Shown: positions 48,084 through 57,791 of the stretch, piece by piece
Numbering within the stretch: position 1 is the stretch's first letter
Layout: every line of letters begins with the position of its first letter
DNA from: Sphingopyxis sp. BSN-002
GTDB taxonomy: Bacteria; Pseudomonadota; Alphaproteobacteria; Sphingomonadales; Sphingomonadaceae
Assembly (NCBI RefSeq): GCF_022024275.1
Contig: NZ_CP091804.1
Span: 186,001 to 250,000, forward strand
Length of the DNA: 64,000 bases
Direction of reading: 5' to 3'
The notes under the pieces: model-generated
What the model was told of the DNA's origin: nothing
What the model saw: only the letters and a program-made list of their open reading frames with translations
Database searches by the model: none
Translations under genes and position numbers: made by a program

Positions 48084-48451
48084 GAGGCGTTCTCCGGGGT
48101 GGTCGGGGTGAGGGCGGCGCGGATCGCATCTTCGCCATAGATATGGATGATCTGGGCCAAGGACGGGCGAGCTATGCCGCCTCGCAGCATGTTGACGTGC
48201 ACGGCGTTCGGGTCAGCCAAAGCCTTCCCGACGTCTCCGGGGAGGGAGTGGGATATGCGGTGACGGGCGTTCCACCCCGAGATAGCCTCCCCTTCGGTCC
48301 AGCCTAGCGGGCCGGTGTCTTCGCACAGTTCGCACTCGACAAAAGCGATATGTGCCCCCTGCCATTGCACGCGCGGCTTGCTTTGACAGCCTTCGACGAG
48401 ACACGGCAACAGTTCGGGCGTCACCGGCAAAAGCTGCGTTTTGTCAGTCAT
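48080..48451 (-). CDS. Lar-like restriction-alleviation family protein
   Basis: The 123-residue protein has a Lar-type treble-clef segment: LLPCLVEGCQSKPRVQW, then ECELCEDTGPLGWTEGEAIS and GWNAR. In Rac prophage, Lar alleviates type I restriction. The four Cys (residues near 16, 21, 37, 40) fit a zinc site. The C-terminal half (HVNMLRGGIARPSLAQIIHI) is extra relative to minimal Lar proteins. This suggests the array contains host-defence countermeasures. Confidence 0.75.
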   Translation of the reverse strand: MTDKTQLLPVTPELLPCLVEGCQSKPRVQWQGAHIAFVECELCEDTGPLGWTEGEAISGWNARHRISHSLPGDVGKALADPNAVHVNMLRGGIARPSLAQIIHIYGEDAIRAALTPTTPENAS

Positions 48452-48809
48452 GGGAATTATCCTTGGGGGTGGCGAGCGGAACGATTTCAGCCCTGACAAT
48501 GAGCTTCGTCCCTGCCGGAAAGTCGTCTGCGAACACCTTGAACCCCAGACCGGAGACAAAACCCCAGCTTCCGAAAAACAGCTTTCCGTGTTTTTCTTCG
48601 GAGACCACCTCCGCGCGCGTGACGAGGTTCGACAGCGAAAGGACCTGCTCCGGGTTTATGTGCCGGATGCACCGCCAGCGACCGTTGGAGTAGTGCTTAA
48701 GCTCAAAACTCTCCATCAGGTCGCGGCGTGTCGGGTAAACCCAATTTGACTGCTCTTTGCAGCCTTTGTGGGCGCATGGAAGCCGCAGCGGATATTCACG
48801 TCGTGCCAT
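48444..48809 (-). CDS. Array gene with a possible zinc site, 121 residues
   Basis: The protein (MARREYPLRLPCAHKGCKEQ...) has Cys/His residues CAHKGC and, later, RCIRHINPEQVL, possibly a zinc finger, followed by a beta-rich half (KLIVRAEIVPLATPKD). 5 bp after the previous gene. No family recognised. Confidence 0.65.
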   Translation of the reverse strand: MARREYPLRLPCAHKGCKEQSNWVYPTRRDLMESFELKHYSNGRWRCIRHINPEQVLSLSNLVTRAEVVSEEKHGKLFFGSWGFVSGLGFKVFADDFPAGTKLIVRAEIVPLATPKDNSHD

Positions 48810-48814
48810 CGCTC

Positions 48815-49165
48815 TTATCCTTTATGTTGGAGATGGTTCTGTGGGGTGGGTTTGGAGAGGGCGGCGCGGACTTCGAGGCCGTCTTCGTTGAAGCAGAACG
48901 TTCGCCGCGCTCGACCCGCAGGCCATGAGAGGCGCATTCCGCCGAACCAATAGGTTTTCGGCCAAACGTCTCCGTGCAGATCAATGCAAGGGTCAACGGC
49001 CTCGAAGTCCGCCGCGCTGATGATCTGCGAAGTCAGCACGGGCTTCATCTTCACGATAAACGCGCGCTGTCGGTCATTGAGATTGGCGAGCAGAATTTCG
49101 ACGGATCCCGGCGTATGCCCTCCCAAGGCAGAGTCCGAGCGTGCAGTAGAGTCAGGGGTGGTCAT
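48815..49165 (-). CDS. Array gene, 116 residues, unknown
   Basis: MTTPDSTARSDSALGGHTPG opens the protein, followed by NLNDRQRAFIVKMKPVLTSQ and a Trp-rich segment (DVWPKTYWFGGMRLSWPAGR). It ends KPTPQNHLQHKG. ATGA-coupled start. No family recognised. Confidence 0.6.
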   Translation of the reverse strand: MTTPDSTARSDSALGGHTPGSVEILLANLNDRQRAFIVKMKPVLTSQIISAADFEAVDPCIDLHGDVWPKTYWFGGMRLSWPAGRARRTFCFNEDGLEVRAALSKPTPQNHLQHKG

Positions 49166-49656
49166 GGGATTTGCTCCGGGGCGGGAGGGGCTTTTGCGAT
49201 CTTGTAGTTGGGATCGCGAAGCGGGATCGGATGCTTCCACCAACCCTGCTTGCCTTTAACGGTGATAAGCTCGGCAAGGCGGATCGCGCTGACGATCGGC
49301 CAAGCCCATCGCCCCGGCGTCCAGTCGCCAGCGGTGATCTCGTCAGCGGGTTGCCAGCGCGCCAGTTCCTCGGTCGGCTTCGGCTCCCCGAAGCGCACTA
49401 TGCCGATGATCTGGCCCTGCGGAAGGCTGACGTCATAGGCACAGCCGAAACGGTCGTAGCAGAGGTCATTGAGCGCAGCCGATATGAACCGACGCGAGGG
49501 AAACTTGGCGGTCGCGTGGATGCCGACGTGCTCACCAATAAGACGATCCGGCAGCTTAAAGCCGCGCGTCTCATGAGCCTTGACGAAATCGCCGCGCTCT
49601 TTGTCCCACTCGAAAATGAGCGAGGCGAACGGCTGCCAAAGCGAGATGACGGGCAT
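49162..49656 (-). CDS. ASCH-domain protein
   Basis: The 164-residue form starts MPVISLWQPFASLIFEWDKE after a very strong SD (AAGGGAGGGTGAAC); an upstream ATG at 49692, coupled to the previous gene by an 8-nt overlap, would add 12 residues. ASCH features are SLWQPFASLI, KAHETRGFKLP, GIHATAKFPS, GQIIGIVRFG and GRWAWPI. ASCH domains bind RNA or modified nucleosides; some act as N4-acetylcytidine amidohydrolases. In phages the role is unclear, possibly nucleic-acid modification. Confidence 0.85.
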   Translation of the reverse strand: MPVISLWQPFASLIFEWDKERGDFVKAHETRGFKLPDRLIGEHVGIHATAKFPSRRFISAALNDLCYDRFGCAYDVSLPQGQIIGIVRFGEPKPTEELARWQPADEITAGDWTPGRWAWPIVSAIRLAELITVKGKQGWWKHPIPLRDPNYKIAKAPPAPEQIP

Positions 49657-49684
49657 GTTCACCTTACCCTCCCTTTCAGTATAG

Positions 49685-50290
49685 TCAGGCATTGCGGGTC
49701 TCCGGGGTGGGGCGCGAGATGCGCGTTGTCAGGGAGGCGTATTTCTCCTGCGGCACCCATCCGAGCGCGGCAGCTTGCTTCGCCCATGAGCGTCCACGCC
49801 GAATGCGGCTCACCAGCGCGTGATCGACTGGCAGCCCTTCGGCGATTTGCTTGTTGTTCAGACCGCCTTGAAGGCCGGCGATGACCAGAGCGAATTGATC
49901 CTCGGTCAACTTGCAAGCGCCGTTCTGGAAGCCCTCTTGCTCGCCGTTGTTGGAACGGCCCCGACGCCTCATGTCGTCCGAGTTCTCCTGCACCGTTCCC
50001 CAACGCAGATGATGCGGATTTACGCACTCGGGACGGTCGCAGCTATGCAGCGCGAATTTACCCGGTGGATCGGTGAGGGAATGGGCTACCAGCGCAACGC
50101 GATGCGCCGTCACGTTGATGAAGCTGCCGATCTTGAAGCGGCCATAGCCCGCCTTATTCAACGAGGCCTGCCAGTCCCAGCATTCGTCGGGACCGCGCAT
50201 ATCGACCTTGGACCAGAAGCGCATTAGGATCAGTTGACCCTTACGCCCTTCCAGAAAGGGCAGAATCGGAATAGTGACTGGCGCAGTCAT
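49685..50290 (-). CDS. HNH endonuclease, first gene of the right-end array
   Basis: The 201-residue protein has an N-terminal beta domain (DECWDWQASLNKAGYGRFKI), an HNH core (HSCDRPECVNPHHLRWGT) and a C-terminal HTH-like region (NNKQIAEGLPVDHALVSRIR). The layout is that of NUMOD/HNH homing-type endonucleases. AAGGAG lies 8 nt before the ATG. It could mobilise the surrounding gene cassettes or attack competing phage DNA. Confidence 0.85.
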   Translation of the reverse strand: MTAPVTIPILPFLEGRKGQLILMRFWSKVDMRGPDECWDWQASLNKAGYGRFKIGSFINVTAHRVALVAHSLTDPPGKFALHSCDRPECVNPHHLRWGTVQENSDDMRRRGRSNNGEQEGFQNGACKLTEDQFALVIAGLQGGLNNKQIAEGLPVDHALVSRIRRGRSWAKQAAALGWVPQEKYASLTTRISRPTPETRNA

Positions 50291-50316
50291 GGTGCGGCTC
50301 CTTCGCGTCTTGATCA

Positions 50317-50349
50317 GAGCCGGGTGAGGTTGCCGCCTCATTCCGGCTC
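50317..50349. repeat. Long hairpin in the leader of the right-end array
   Basis: GAGCCGG/CCGGCTC outer arms and GAGG/CCTC inner arms form an interrupted 11-bp stem with a 6-nt loop. It lies 27 bp upstream of the HNH start, on the leader side. There is no U-tract, so it looks like a regulatory mRNA structure. No good promoter is seen between it and attR. Confidence 0.45.
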
Positions 50350-50378
50350 GTTTCGCGTAGAACGCCGTGCGAACATCC

Positions 50379-50396
50379 TCCGGGACTATTCCGGGA
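50379..50396. repeat. Right arm-type att repeat
   Basis: TCCGGGACTATTCCGGGA is an exact copy of 8830-8847 in the same orientation. It lies 99 bp from the attR core; see the left copy for the rationale. Confidence 0.6.
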
Positions 50397-50455
50397 GTCC
50401 GATGTCCGGTTCTTGCTCCGTTCCGCCAGTAATTGCCGCGAACACCGGATTGCGC

Positions 50456-50484
50456 TTGCCCTTTGCCAGCCAGAAACCTAAGGG
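50456..50484 (+). promoter_or_regulatory. Phage-borne promoter for the reconstituted tRNA-Pro
   Basis: TTGCCC (50456-50461), a 17-bp spacer and TAAGGG (50479-50484) lie on the phage side of attR, 11 bp before the tRNA. Spacer length and distance to the tRNA are the same as at the chromosomal promoter near attL, although the surrounding sequence differs. Confidence 0.55.
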
Positions 50485-50495
50485 CCTCTGCGGCG

Positions 50496-50573
<78 letters not shown>

Positions 50574-50591
50574 CTCCTTCATGATCGAACG

Positions 50592-50612
50592 GCCCCACCG
50601 CAAGGGTGGGGC
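50592..50612. terminator. GC-rich inverted repeat after tRNA-Pro
   Basis: GCCCCACC and GGTGGGGC form an 8-bp stem with a 5-nt loop, between the tRNA and the convergent secreted-protein gene. The T-tract is poor on both strands, so it is a weak terminator candidate for either. Confidence 0.45.
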
Positions 50613-50630
50613 GCGTTGTCGATGTCAGGC

Positions 50631-50900
50631 CTAGATCGGCCTCGCGCCTGCCGTGCCGCATTTTGCGAACTGGCCCTTCGCGTTCCGGCACCGCGCGGCG
50701 CCGGCGGCTGCCGTCTTGTGCGCAGATGCAGCGGGCTTCGCGGCAGCGCGGGTTGCCACCGTCGCGCGTGCCGGAGCTTTGGCAGGGGTCGTCTGCGTGC
50801 ACTTCACGAAGTGGCCATGCGTGTCGCGACACGGCGCGGCCTGTGCTGCCGCAGGCAAGGCGAACGCAGCGACGGCGAATGCGAGAGCAAGTCTGTTCAT
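50631..50900 (-). CDS. Small exported protein with two Cys-pair repeats
   Basis: The 89-residue protein has a signal peptide (MNRLALAFAVAAFALPAAAQA) and two similar 12-residue motifs, PCRDTHGHFVKC and RCRNAKGQFAKC, joined by an Ala/Lys/Thr-rich linker. Each motif fits C-R-x(3)-G-x-F-x-K-C and may form a disulphide-closed loop. AGGAG lies 8 nt before the ATG. Periplasmic or outer-membrane-associated; function unknown. Confidence 0.75.
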   Translation of the reverse strand: MNRLALAFAVAAFALPAAAQAAPCRDTHGHFVKCTQTTPAKAPARATVATRAAAKPAASAHKTAAAGAARCRNAKGQFAKCGTAGARPI

Positions 50901-51075
50901 GACATTTCTCCTGTGACCCCAACGGTCAGGAACGCAGAATGTCATGGTGAACCTTGGCAATATGTGGCGTGCGGGTGATCATTCGGTAATGAAGCGAGCG
51001 CCGGGCGTCCGACGCGTGAAACAGTCTTAACGCCGCCCTAAGTATTTCCGGCTATGGCCCTCTGCAAGGACCAGA

Positions 51076-52944
51076 ATGTTGAAACGGGTGGGCATCAGAC
51101 TGAGCAGGCTGATTGCGGCGCTGGGTGCGCTGCTTGCCGCGCTGTGCGCGGCAGCGCCGGCAATGGCGGCGCCCTGCTATTATGCGACGTCGCAGGGAGC
51201 GACAGGGCCTGCAGACTGGCAGACCTATTGCTGGCTCGACCTCAGTACCTACAATGACGCAACCGCGCGCACCGCAGGCGGGCAGAATTTTTCGTTCACC
51301 TTGCCCGATGGCACGATCATGACATTCACGATGCGCGTGTCCGGCGCGGCGGCGACGTCTGCGACCTCCCCGTCGTGGACGGGATCGGCGGTTGGCAACA
51401 CCGCCTTCCTCGGCATCGCGGGGCGTCCGATCCTCTATCAGACGGCCGCGGGCACGACGACCGTGCAGATCAGCGCGATCAGCCTGGCGCCGCCGTCAAC
51501 GGGAACGGTCAGCTCCTACATGTTCGTCGGCGCAGACGGCGAATCCTCGAACGGTGGGGAATCCCTATCGTTCCAGACCAACGGCGGTAATTGGCAGCTT
51601 CTGGATACGGCCGGACCGATCAGCGGATCGACCTATCCGTCCGCGTCGGATGCCGGGACGAGCACTTTCAGCGTGGCGGGCGCCGACGGCAACGTCGGCG
51701 CGTATATCGTCGGTTCGGTCTCGCCAACGCAAGTGACGACGACGCTCGTTGGCGGGGGCCTGCAGGGAACGATGTTCGCCGTCCGCTTCGCCTCGATCCG
51801 CCTCAATACCCAGATTTCGGGCGCTCGCGTTAACGCCGCCGATCAGTTTACCTTTTCGATCAACGCAACCAGCGGCGGCGCGGCGCTTGCGTCGGGTACA
51901 TCGAGCGGGACGGGCCTCGGGCCGTTCACCGCCGCGGCATTGTCGTCCACCGCCGCGATCCCCATCACGCTCAACCAGACGATGGCGAGTGGCAGCAGTA
52001 GCGCGCTCGCCAAATATCGTTCGGTGCTGACCTGTACGAACAGCACGTCGGGCTCTACCACGGTAATGCCGACCAACGTGACGACCACGTCGTACAGCTT
52101 CGGTACGCTGAAGTTCGGCGACGCCGTGCAATGCACCTTTACCGAGACGCCTTTTCCGCACCTCACGCTCACCAAAGCCCTTGGTACCGGCGGACGCCAG
52201 TTCACGGGCGACCAGTTCGTGATGAACATCAATCAGGGTGCCACCGTCGTCGCAACCACGACCACGACGGGTGCCGGAACGACGGTCACCAACGCCGCGA
52301 CGCCGCAAACACAGGTCACGGCCGGCACAGTCTATTCTTTGGGCGAGTCCGCCAGCGGTACGACGAACCTCGGGCAGTATACGTCGGCGCTCGTTTGCAC
52401 GAACGCTGCCGCATCCTCGACCGTGCTTCCGGCAACGGTCGGCGGCGCGGTAACTCCGCAAATGGGCGACATCATCAGCTGCATCATCACCAATACCAAG
52501 CGCGCATCGAACGCGACGCTGGCGATGGCGAAGACGTCGGTGCTGGTGTCGGATCCGGTAAACGGAACGACAAACCCGAAGGCCATTCCCGGCGCGATCG
52601 TCCGTTACAGCTTCCAGGTCCAGAACAGCGGGCCTGCCGCCGTCGACAACAACACGCTCCTGATCGTCGACACGCTGCCGCTGCAGATCACCATCGGAAG
52701 CGCGGCGGCACCGATCTTCACCCAGGGTTCACCGACGAGCGGACTGACTTTCAGCAGCGCGAGCGACATCCGTTATTCGAACTCGGCGACCAAGCCCGCA
52801 ACCTTCGCCGCCTGCACCTACACGCCCGTTGCCGCCTATGATCCGGCGGTGAAATATGTCTGCCTGCGTCCGCAGGGCGCGATGGCGGGATCCACGGGCT
52901 CACCCACCAGTTTCACGATCAGCCTGCAGGGCCAGCTGAACTAG
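51076..52944 (+). CDS. Large secreted adhesin-like protein with DUF11-type repeat
   Basis: The 622-residue protein has a signal peptide (LIAALGALLAALCAAAPAMA) and is otherwise Thr/Ser/Ala-rich beta sequence. The N-terminal half (about 35-230) resembles CshA-type surface domains. Two SpaA-like units with CTNSTSGSTTVMP and CTNAAASSTVLPATV follow, then a DUF11-type domain (IPGAIVRYSFQVQNSGPAAV). No anchor is evident at the C-terminus, so it is probably secreted or surface-associated. AAGGA precedes the ATG. Confidence 0.75.
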   Translation: MLKRVGIRLSRLIAALGALLAALCAAAPAMAAPCYYATSQGATGPADWQTYCWLDLSTYNDATARTAGGQNFSFTLPDGTIMTFTMRVSGAAATSATSPSWTGSAVGNTAFLGIAGRPILYQTAAGTTTVQISAISLAPPSTGTVSSYMFVGADGESSNGGESLSFQTNGGNWQLLDTAGPISGSTYPSASDAGTSTFSVAGADGNVGAYIVGSVSPTQVTTTLVGGGLQGTMFAVRFASIRLNTQISGARVNAADQFTFSINATSGGAALASGTSSGTGLGPFTAAALSSTAAIPITLNQTMASGSSSALAKYRSVLTCTNSTSGSTTVMPTNVTTTSYSFGTLKFGDAVQCTFTETPFPHLTLTKALGTGGRQFTGDQFVMNINQGATVVATTTTTGAGTTVTNAATPQTQVTAGTVYSLGESASGTTNLGQYTSALVCTNAAASSTVLPATVGGAVTPQMGDIISCIITNTKRASNATLAMAKTSVLVSDPVNGTTNPKAIPGAIVRYSFQVQNSGPAAVDNNTLLIVDTLPLQITIGSAAAPIFTQGSPTSGLTFSSASDIRYSNSATKPATFAACTYTPVAAYDPAVKYVCLRPQGAMAGSTGSPTSFTISLQGQLN

Positions 52945-53014
52945 CCTTACCGGGCTGCTCTGCAGCAAAAGCGGATGTCGGACAGATACCGAAGCCCGGC
53001 CGGAAACCGGGCAA

Positions 53015-53047
53015 AGAAAAAGGCGGCCTTCCCGAAGGAAGACCGCC
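53015..53047 (-). terminator. Terminator of the Ala-rich lipoprotein gene
   Basis: On the minus strand GGCGGTCTTCC and GGAAGGCCGCC form a stem with a TTCG loop, followed by TTTTTCTTT. It ends the leftward lipoprotein transcript and may also halt the convergent adhesin transcript. Confidence 0.88.
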
Positions 53048-53085
53048 CGTTTCTCGTTTCAGTCATTGCCCCGAAGGGCTGCGAC

Positions 53086-53382
53086 TTACTTCTTTTCTTC
53101 AGCCGGAGCAGCAGCCTTGGCGTCGGCAGCCGGAGCAGCCTTGGCGTCAGCGGCCGGAGCAGCAGCGGCGTCAGCGGCCGGAGCAGCAGCTTCGGCGCCA
53201 GCAGCGGCAGCGTCGGCACCAGCGGCAGCGGCGTCGGCGCCAGCAGCGGCGGCGTCGGCGCCTTCTTCCGCAACCGCTTCAGCGGCCGGGGCGTCGGTGG
53301 TGGCTTCTTCAGCAGCCTTTTCACCGCAAGCGGCGAGGGCGAACATGCTGGCAGCAACGGCGATAGCAGCAAACTTCTTCAT
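53086..53382 (-). CDS. Alanine-rich lipoprotein with tandem repeats
   Basis: The 98-residue protein has a lipoprotein signal (MKKFAAIAVAASMFALAAC, lipobox LAAC) and a low-complexity mature part: three GADAAAA units then PAADAKAA-type units and an EEKK end. DNA repeats follow the same pattern, suggesting slippage-driven length change. Similar proteins are abundant surface or periplasmic lipoproteins in sphingomonads; function unknown. Confidence 0.8.
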   Translation of the reverse strand: MKKFAAIAVAASMFALAACGEKAAEEATTDAPAAEAVAEEGADAAAAGADAAAAGADAAAAGAEAAAPAADAAAAPAADAKAAPAADAKAAAPAEEKK

Positions 53383-53528
53383 GATGTGTGGGCTCCCTAA
53401 AATGCCTTTCCGCGTCCGGGAAAACTTCCCGTACCGCGAGCGGCGGGATTTAGCCGTTCCGCATGAATCGTCAACAAAAATAATTGAGATGCCCGCCGCG
53501 GGCGGGAATCTGTCATTTCTCCGTCATA

Positions 53529-54920
53529 CTACGGAAGTTCGCTATCGCTGCTGTTGGCCAGAATCGCCAGAGTCGCGGCCCAAACCGTCACATTCTGTCG
53601 CAATTGTGCCGGGTCGATCTTGTCGAGCGTGTCGTCGGGCGTGTGGTGGATGTCGAAATAGCGTGTCCCATCCTGCGCCAGATCGATTGCCGGAACGCCG
53701 GCCTGAATCAGGGCTCCGACATCGGCGCCGCCGTCCGCCGGCTGTTTGCCGCGCACGACCCCGAAGGGCATCACCGCGGCGGCAATCCGGTCCGCGAGGC
53801 TCTTTGCGCCGTCGGGAAGCTTGAAGTCGACGCGCCAGACGCGATCGGCCCCGAAATCGGATTCGAGCGCGACCGCGTGCTTTTCCTTGCCGTGCGCGTC
53901 GAAATAGGCCTTGCCGCCGAACACGCCGACTTCTTCGGCCCCGGCCCACAGGATGCGGATCGTGCGGCGCGGCTGGCCGGCGCTCATGACATGCTTTGCC
54001 GCTGCGGTGATAATTCCGCAGCCCGCTGCATCGTCGATGGCGCCGGTGCCGAGGTCCCAGCTGTCGAGATGACAGGCAATGATGACCGGGCTGGCGGCTG
54101 GTTCGCTGCCCGGCACTTCGGCAATGACGTTGCCCGACTTGCGGATGCCGAGATTCTGCGGGGTCAGTATCAGCTTCATCCTGAGCCGCGTCGCTGCATC
54201 GGTGCGCACCGGCTGCGGACGCCGCCATTGCCGGACCAGCTGGTCGGCGTCGGGGTTGGAAATGGCGCCTGCCGGGATCGGCGTCACGCCGGCATCGAAA
54301 TTGGTGACGCCGGTGTGCGGGTTCCGGTGGCTGTCGGTACCGATCGACCGGATCACGATCGCGATAGCTCCCTTTTTGGCCGCGACATTGGGTCCGGTGA
54401 ACCGGCCGCGTCCGTAATAGCCATAACCGCTGCCGTCCTGCGCCGGCTTCATCTGATGGTCGATGAAGACGATCTTGCCCTTCACCGACGCGTCGGGTGC
54501 GGCGGCGAGCGCGTCGAAGCTCCCGAAATAGGCGATTTCGCCTTCAATGCCGCTGGCGCCCGTCGATGCGCTGTTGCCGAGGGCGGTGATCGCGAGCTTC
54601 TGCGGCAGGAACGGGCCGGTCAGCCACGCCTCTTCGGCGCCACGCACCCACACGGGCATATCGAACGCTTCCTCACGGACATTGGCAAAGCCCATGGCCT
54701 GGAGCCGCCGCGTGGCCCAGCGGCGTGCGGCGGCTTCGGCGTCGGTTCCCGCCATGCGCGGGCCGATCTCGGTCGTCAGGTCGCGGGTGATCGCCCATGC
54801 GGGATCATCGCCTTGCTGCGCCAGTTCAGCTGCGCTTTGCGCCGGTTGGGCAGATGCGGCGGAAGAGAGGAGAAGGGCGGCGATCGCGGCAAGGCGGGTC
54901 GAGGTGAGGGGGATTGTCAT
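53529..54920 (-). CDS. Exported M28 family metallopeptidase with PA-like insertion
   Basis: The 463-residue protein has a signal peptide (RLAAIAALLLSSAASAQ), a protease-associated (PA) region (about 125-215) and an M28 catalytic domain. Zinc ligands are visible as His284 (ACHLDSWD), Asp296-297 (GAIDDAAG), Glu329-330 (GAEEVG), Asp355 (ESDFG) and a late His (DIHHTPDDT). It should be a periplasmic aminopeptidase or carboxypeptidase. Start chosen at 54920 to give a proper signal peptide; a longer frame exists. Confidence 0.88.
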   Translation of the reverse strand: MTIPLTSTRLAAIAALLLSSAASAQPAQSAAELAQQGDDPAWAITRDLTTEIGPRMAGTDAEAAARRWATRRLQAMGFANVREEAFDMPVWVRGAEEAWLTGPFLPQKLAITALGNSASTGASGIEGEIAYFGSFDALAAAPDASVKGKIVFIDHQMKPAQDGSGYGYYGRGRFTGPNVAAKKGAIAIVIRSIGTDSHRNPHTGVTNFDAGVTPIPAGAISNPDADQLVRQWRRPQPVRTDAATRLRMKLILTPQNLGIRKSGNVIAEVPGSEPAASPVIIACHLDSWDLGTGAIDDAAGCGIITAAAKHVMSAGQPRRTIRILWAGAEEVGVFGGKAYFDAHGKEKHAVALESDFGADRVWRVDFKLPDGAKSLADRIAAAVMPFGVVRGKQPADGGADVGALIQAGVPAIDLAQDGTRYFDIHHTPDDTLDKIDPAQLRQNVTVWAATLAILANSSDSELP

Positions 54921-55045
54921 GCCGCTTTCGTAACGACGCGCCTCGCAGGCGCAAGCGCCGATTGCCAATTCCGCGCCCATTCGCTAACCGGCGCCCAACT
55001 CTCCCGGCCGCTCGACCGCGGCCCAGCCTTTACCGGAGCATATCC

Positions 55046-56725
<1,680 letters not shown>

Positions 56726-56727
56726 GA

Positions 56728-57174
56728 ATGGCGGGGGAGGCGCCGCCGATATCGTCGGGCGCGATCCGCATGGATGCGGACGCGCTGAACGCCTTCATGG
56801 CGGAGGCTTTCCCGCATTCGAAGCCGGGCTCGCGCGGGCATGTCGTGTCCGCGGTTCCCGGGCATATTCAGGCGCGGATCGACCCCAATGAACAGGCGCT
56901 GCGTCCAGGCGGGCTGATCTCGGGCCCGACGCAGATGGGCTTCGCCGATATGGCGGCCTATGCGCTGGTCCTCGCGCATATCGGGCCCGTCGCCATGGCG
57001 GTGACGAGTGCGCTCAACTACCAGTTCCTTCGTCCCTGCCGCCCCGGCCCGGTCTTCGCCGACGCCCATATGCTGCGCCTCGGGAAGCGGTTGGCGGTGA
57101 TGGACGTGCGTATCTGGACCGACGATGCCGACAAGCCGGTCGGTCAGGCGAACGTCACTTACGCAATTCCCTGA
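56728..57174 (+). CDS. PaaI-like hotdog thioesterase
   Basis: The 148-residue protein fits the hotdog acyl-CoA thioesterase fold: GGLISGPTQMGFADMAAYAL (central helix with the typical Gly/Asp), then AVTSALNYQFLRPCRPGPVF and the last strand. It starts 2 bp after ettA, so the two are probably co-transcribed. Substrate unknown. Confidence 0.85.
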   Translation: MAGEAPPISSGAIRMDADALNAFMAEAFPHSKPGSRGHVVSAVPGHIQARIDPNEQALRPGGLISGPTQMGFADMAAYALVLAHIGPVAMAVTSALNYQFLRPCRPGPVFADAHMLRLGKRLAVMDVRIWTDDADKPVGQANVTYAIP

Positions 57175-57189
57175 ACGCCCGCGCCGGCG

Positions 57190-57768
57190 TCAGGCAGGCG
57201 CGACTTCCCAAAGGATAAGCGCGGTCGCGTTGACATTTTCGCGCGCCTTCGCTGCGTCGAGCCGGGTCAGCTTCACGCTGCCCTTGAGCGCGCCCATCTC
57301 GATCATCGCGTCGATCACCACGACGCCGCCGGCGCCGATATCGACGTCGATTTCTGCCGCATTGGCGAGTTTCGCCTTGGCGGTCCCGACCTGAATGCGG
57401 TGCGAGCCGGGCTCGACATCGGCCATCAGCATCTGACCCGATTTGATCTGGCCGGTCGCCGTCCCGTCGAGCGTGACGTTCATACCCTGCAGCGCGGCGA
57501 CGAAGCCGCGGCGGGTGACATAGATGCGGCCCTTGCCCTCTGGCGCCTTCATCGTGCGGGCCTCGGCGAGCGTCGCGGTATCGGCCTTCTTGCCGCTCTT
57601 GTTGCTCGACAGCGCCCAGATGCAGAAGGCGACGACTCCGATCAGGAACAGCGGCGCGAGGATCAGCATCGTCGTCTCGCCGAGCAGGCTGCCGAGCGAC
57701 GGTCCCAGAAACGCCCCGAAGATCGCGGCTGCGAAAATGATCGTCAGCCACATCGCATTCTTGCTCAT
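57190..57768 (-). CDS. Membrane protein with a periplasmic or cytoplasmic beta domain
   Basis: The 192-residue protein has two N-terminal transmembrane helices (LTIIFAAAIFGAFLGPSLGS and MLILAPLFLIGVVAFCIWAL) and a soluble beta-rich domain (RIYVTRRGFVAALQGMNVTL and ISSGQ-like strands) of unknown type. GGGAG precedes the ATG. It lies 23 bp after the carbonic anhydrase gene on the same strand. Confidence 0.75.
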   Translation of the reverse strand: MSKNAMWLTIIFAAAIFGAFLGPSLGSLLGETTMLILAPLFLIGVVAFCIWALSSNKSGKKADTATLAEARTMKAPEGKGRIYVTRRGFVAALQGMNVTLDGTATGQIKSGQMLMADVEPGSHRIQVGTAKAKLANAAEIDVDIGAGGVVVIDAMIEMGALKGSVKLTRLDAAKARENVNATALILWEVAPA

Positions 57769-57791
57769 GCCCGTTCTCCCTGTTCGGCCGG

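Noticed and set aside
53094..53290. Short repeats as a non-coding repeat locus
   Set aside because: They are in frame within the Ala-rich lipoprotein gene.
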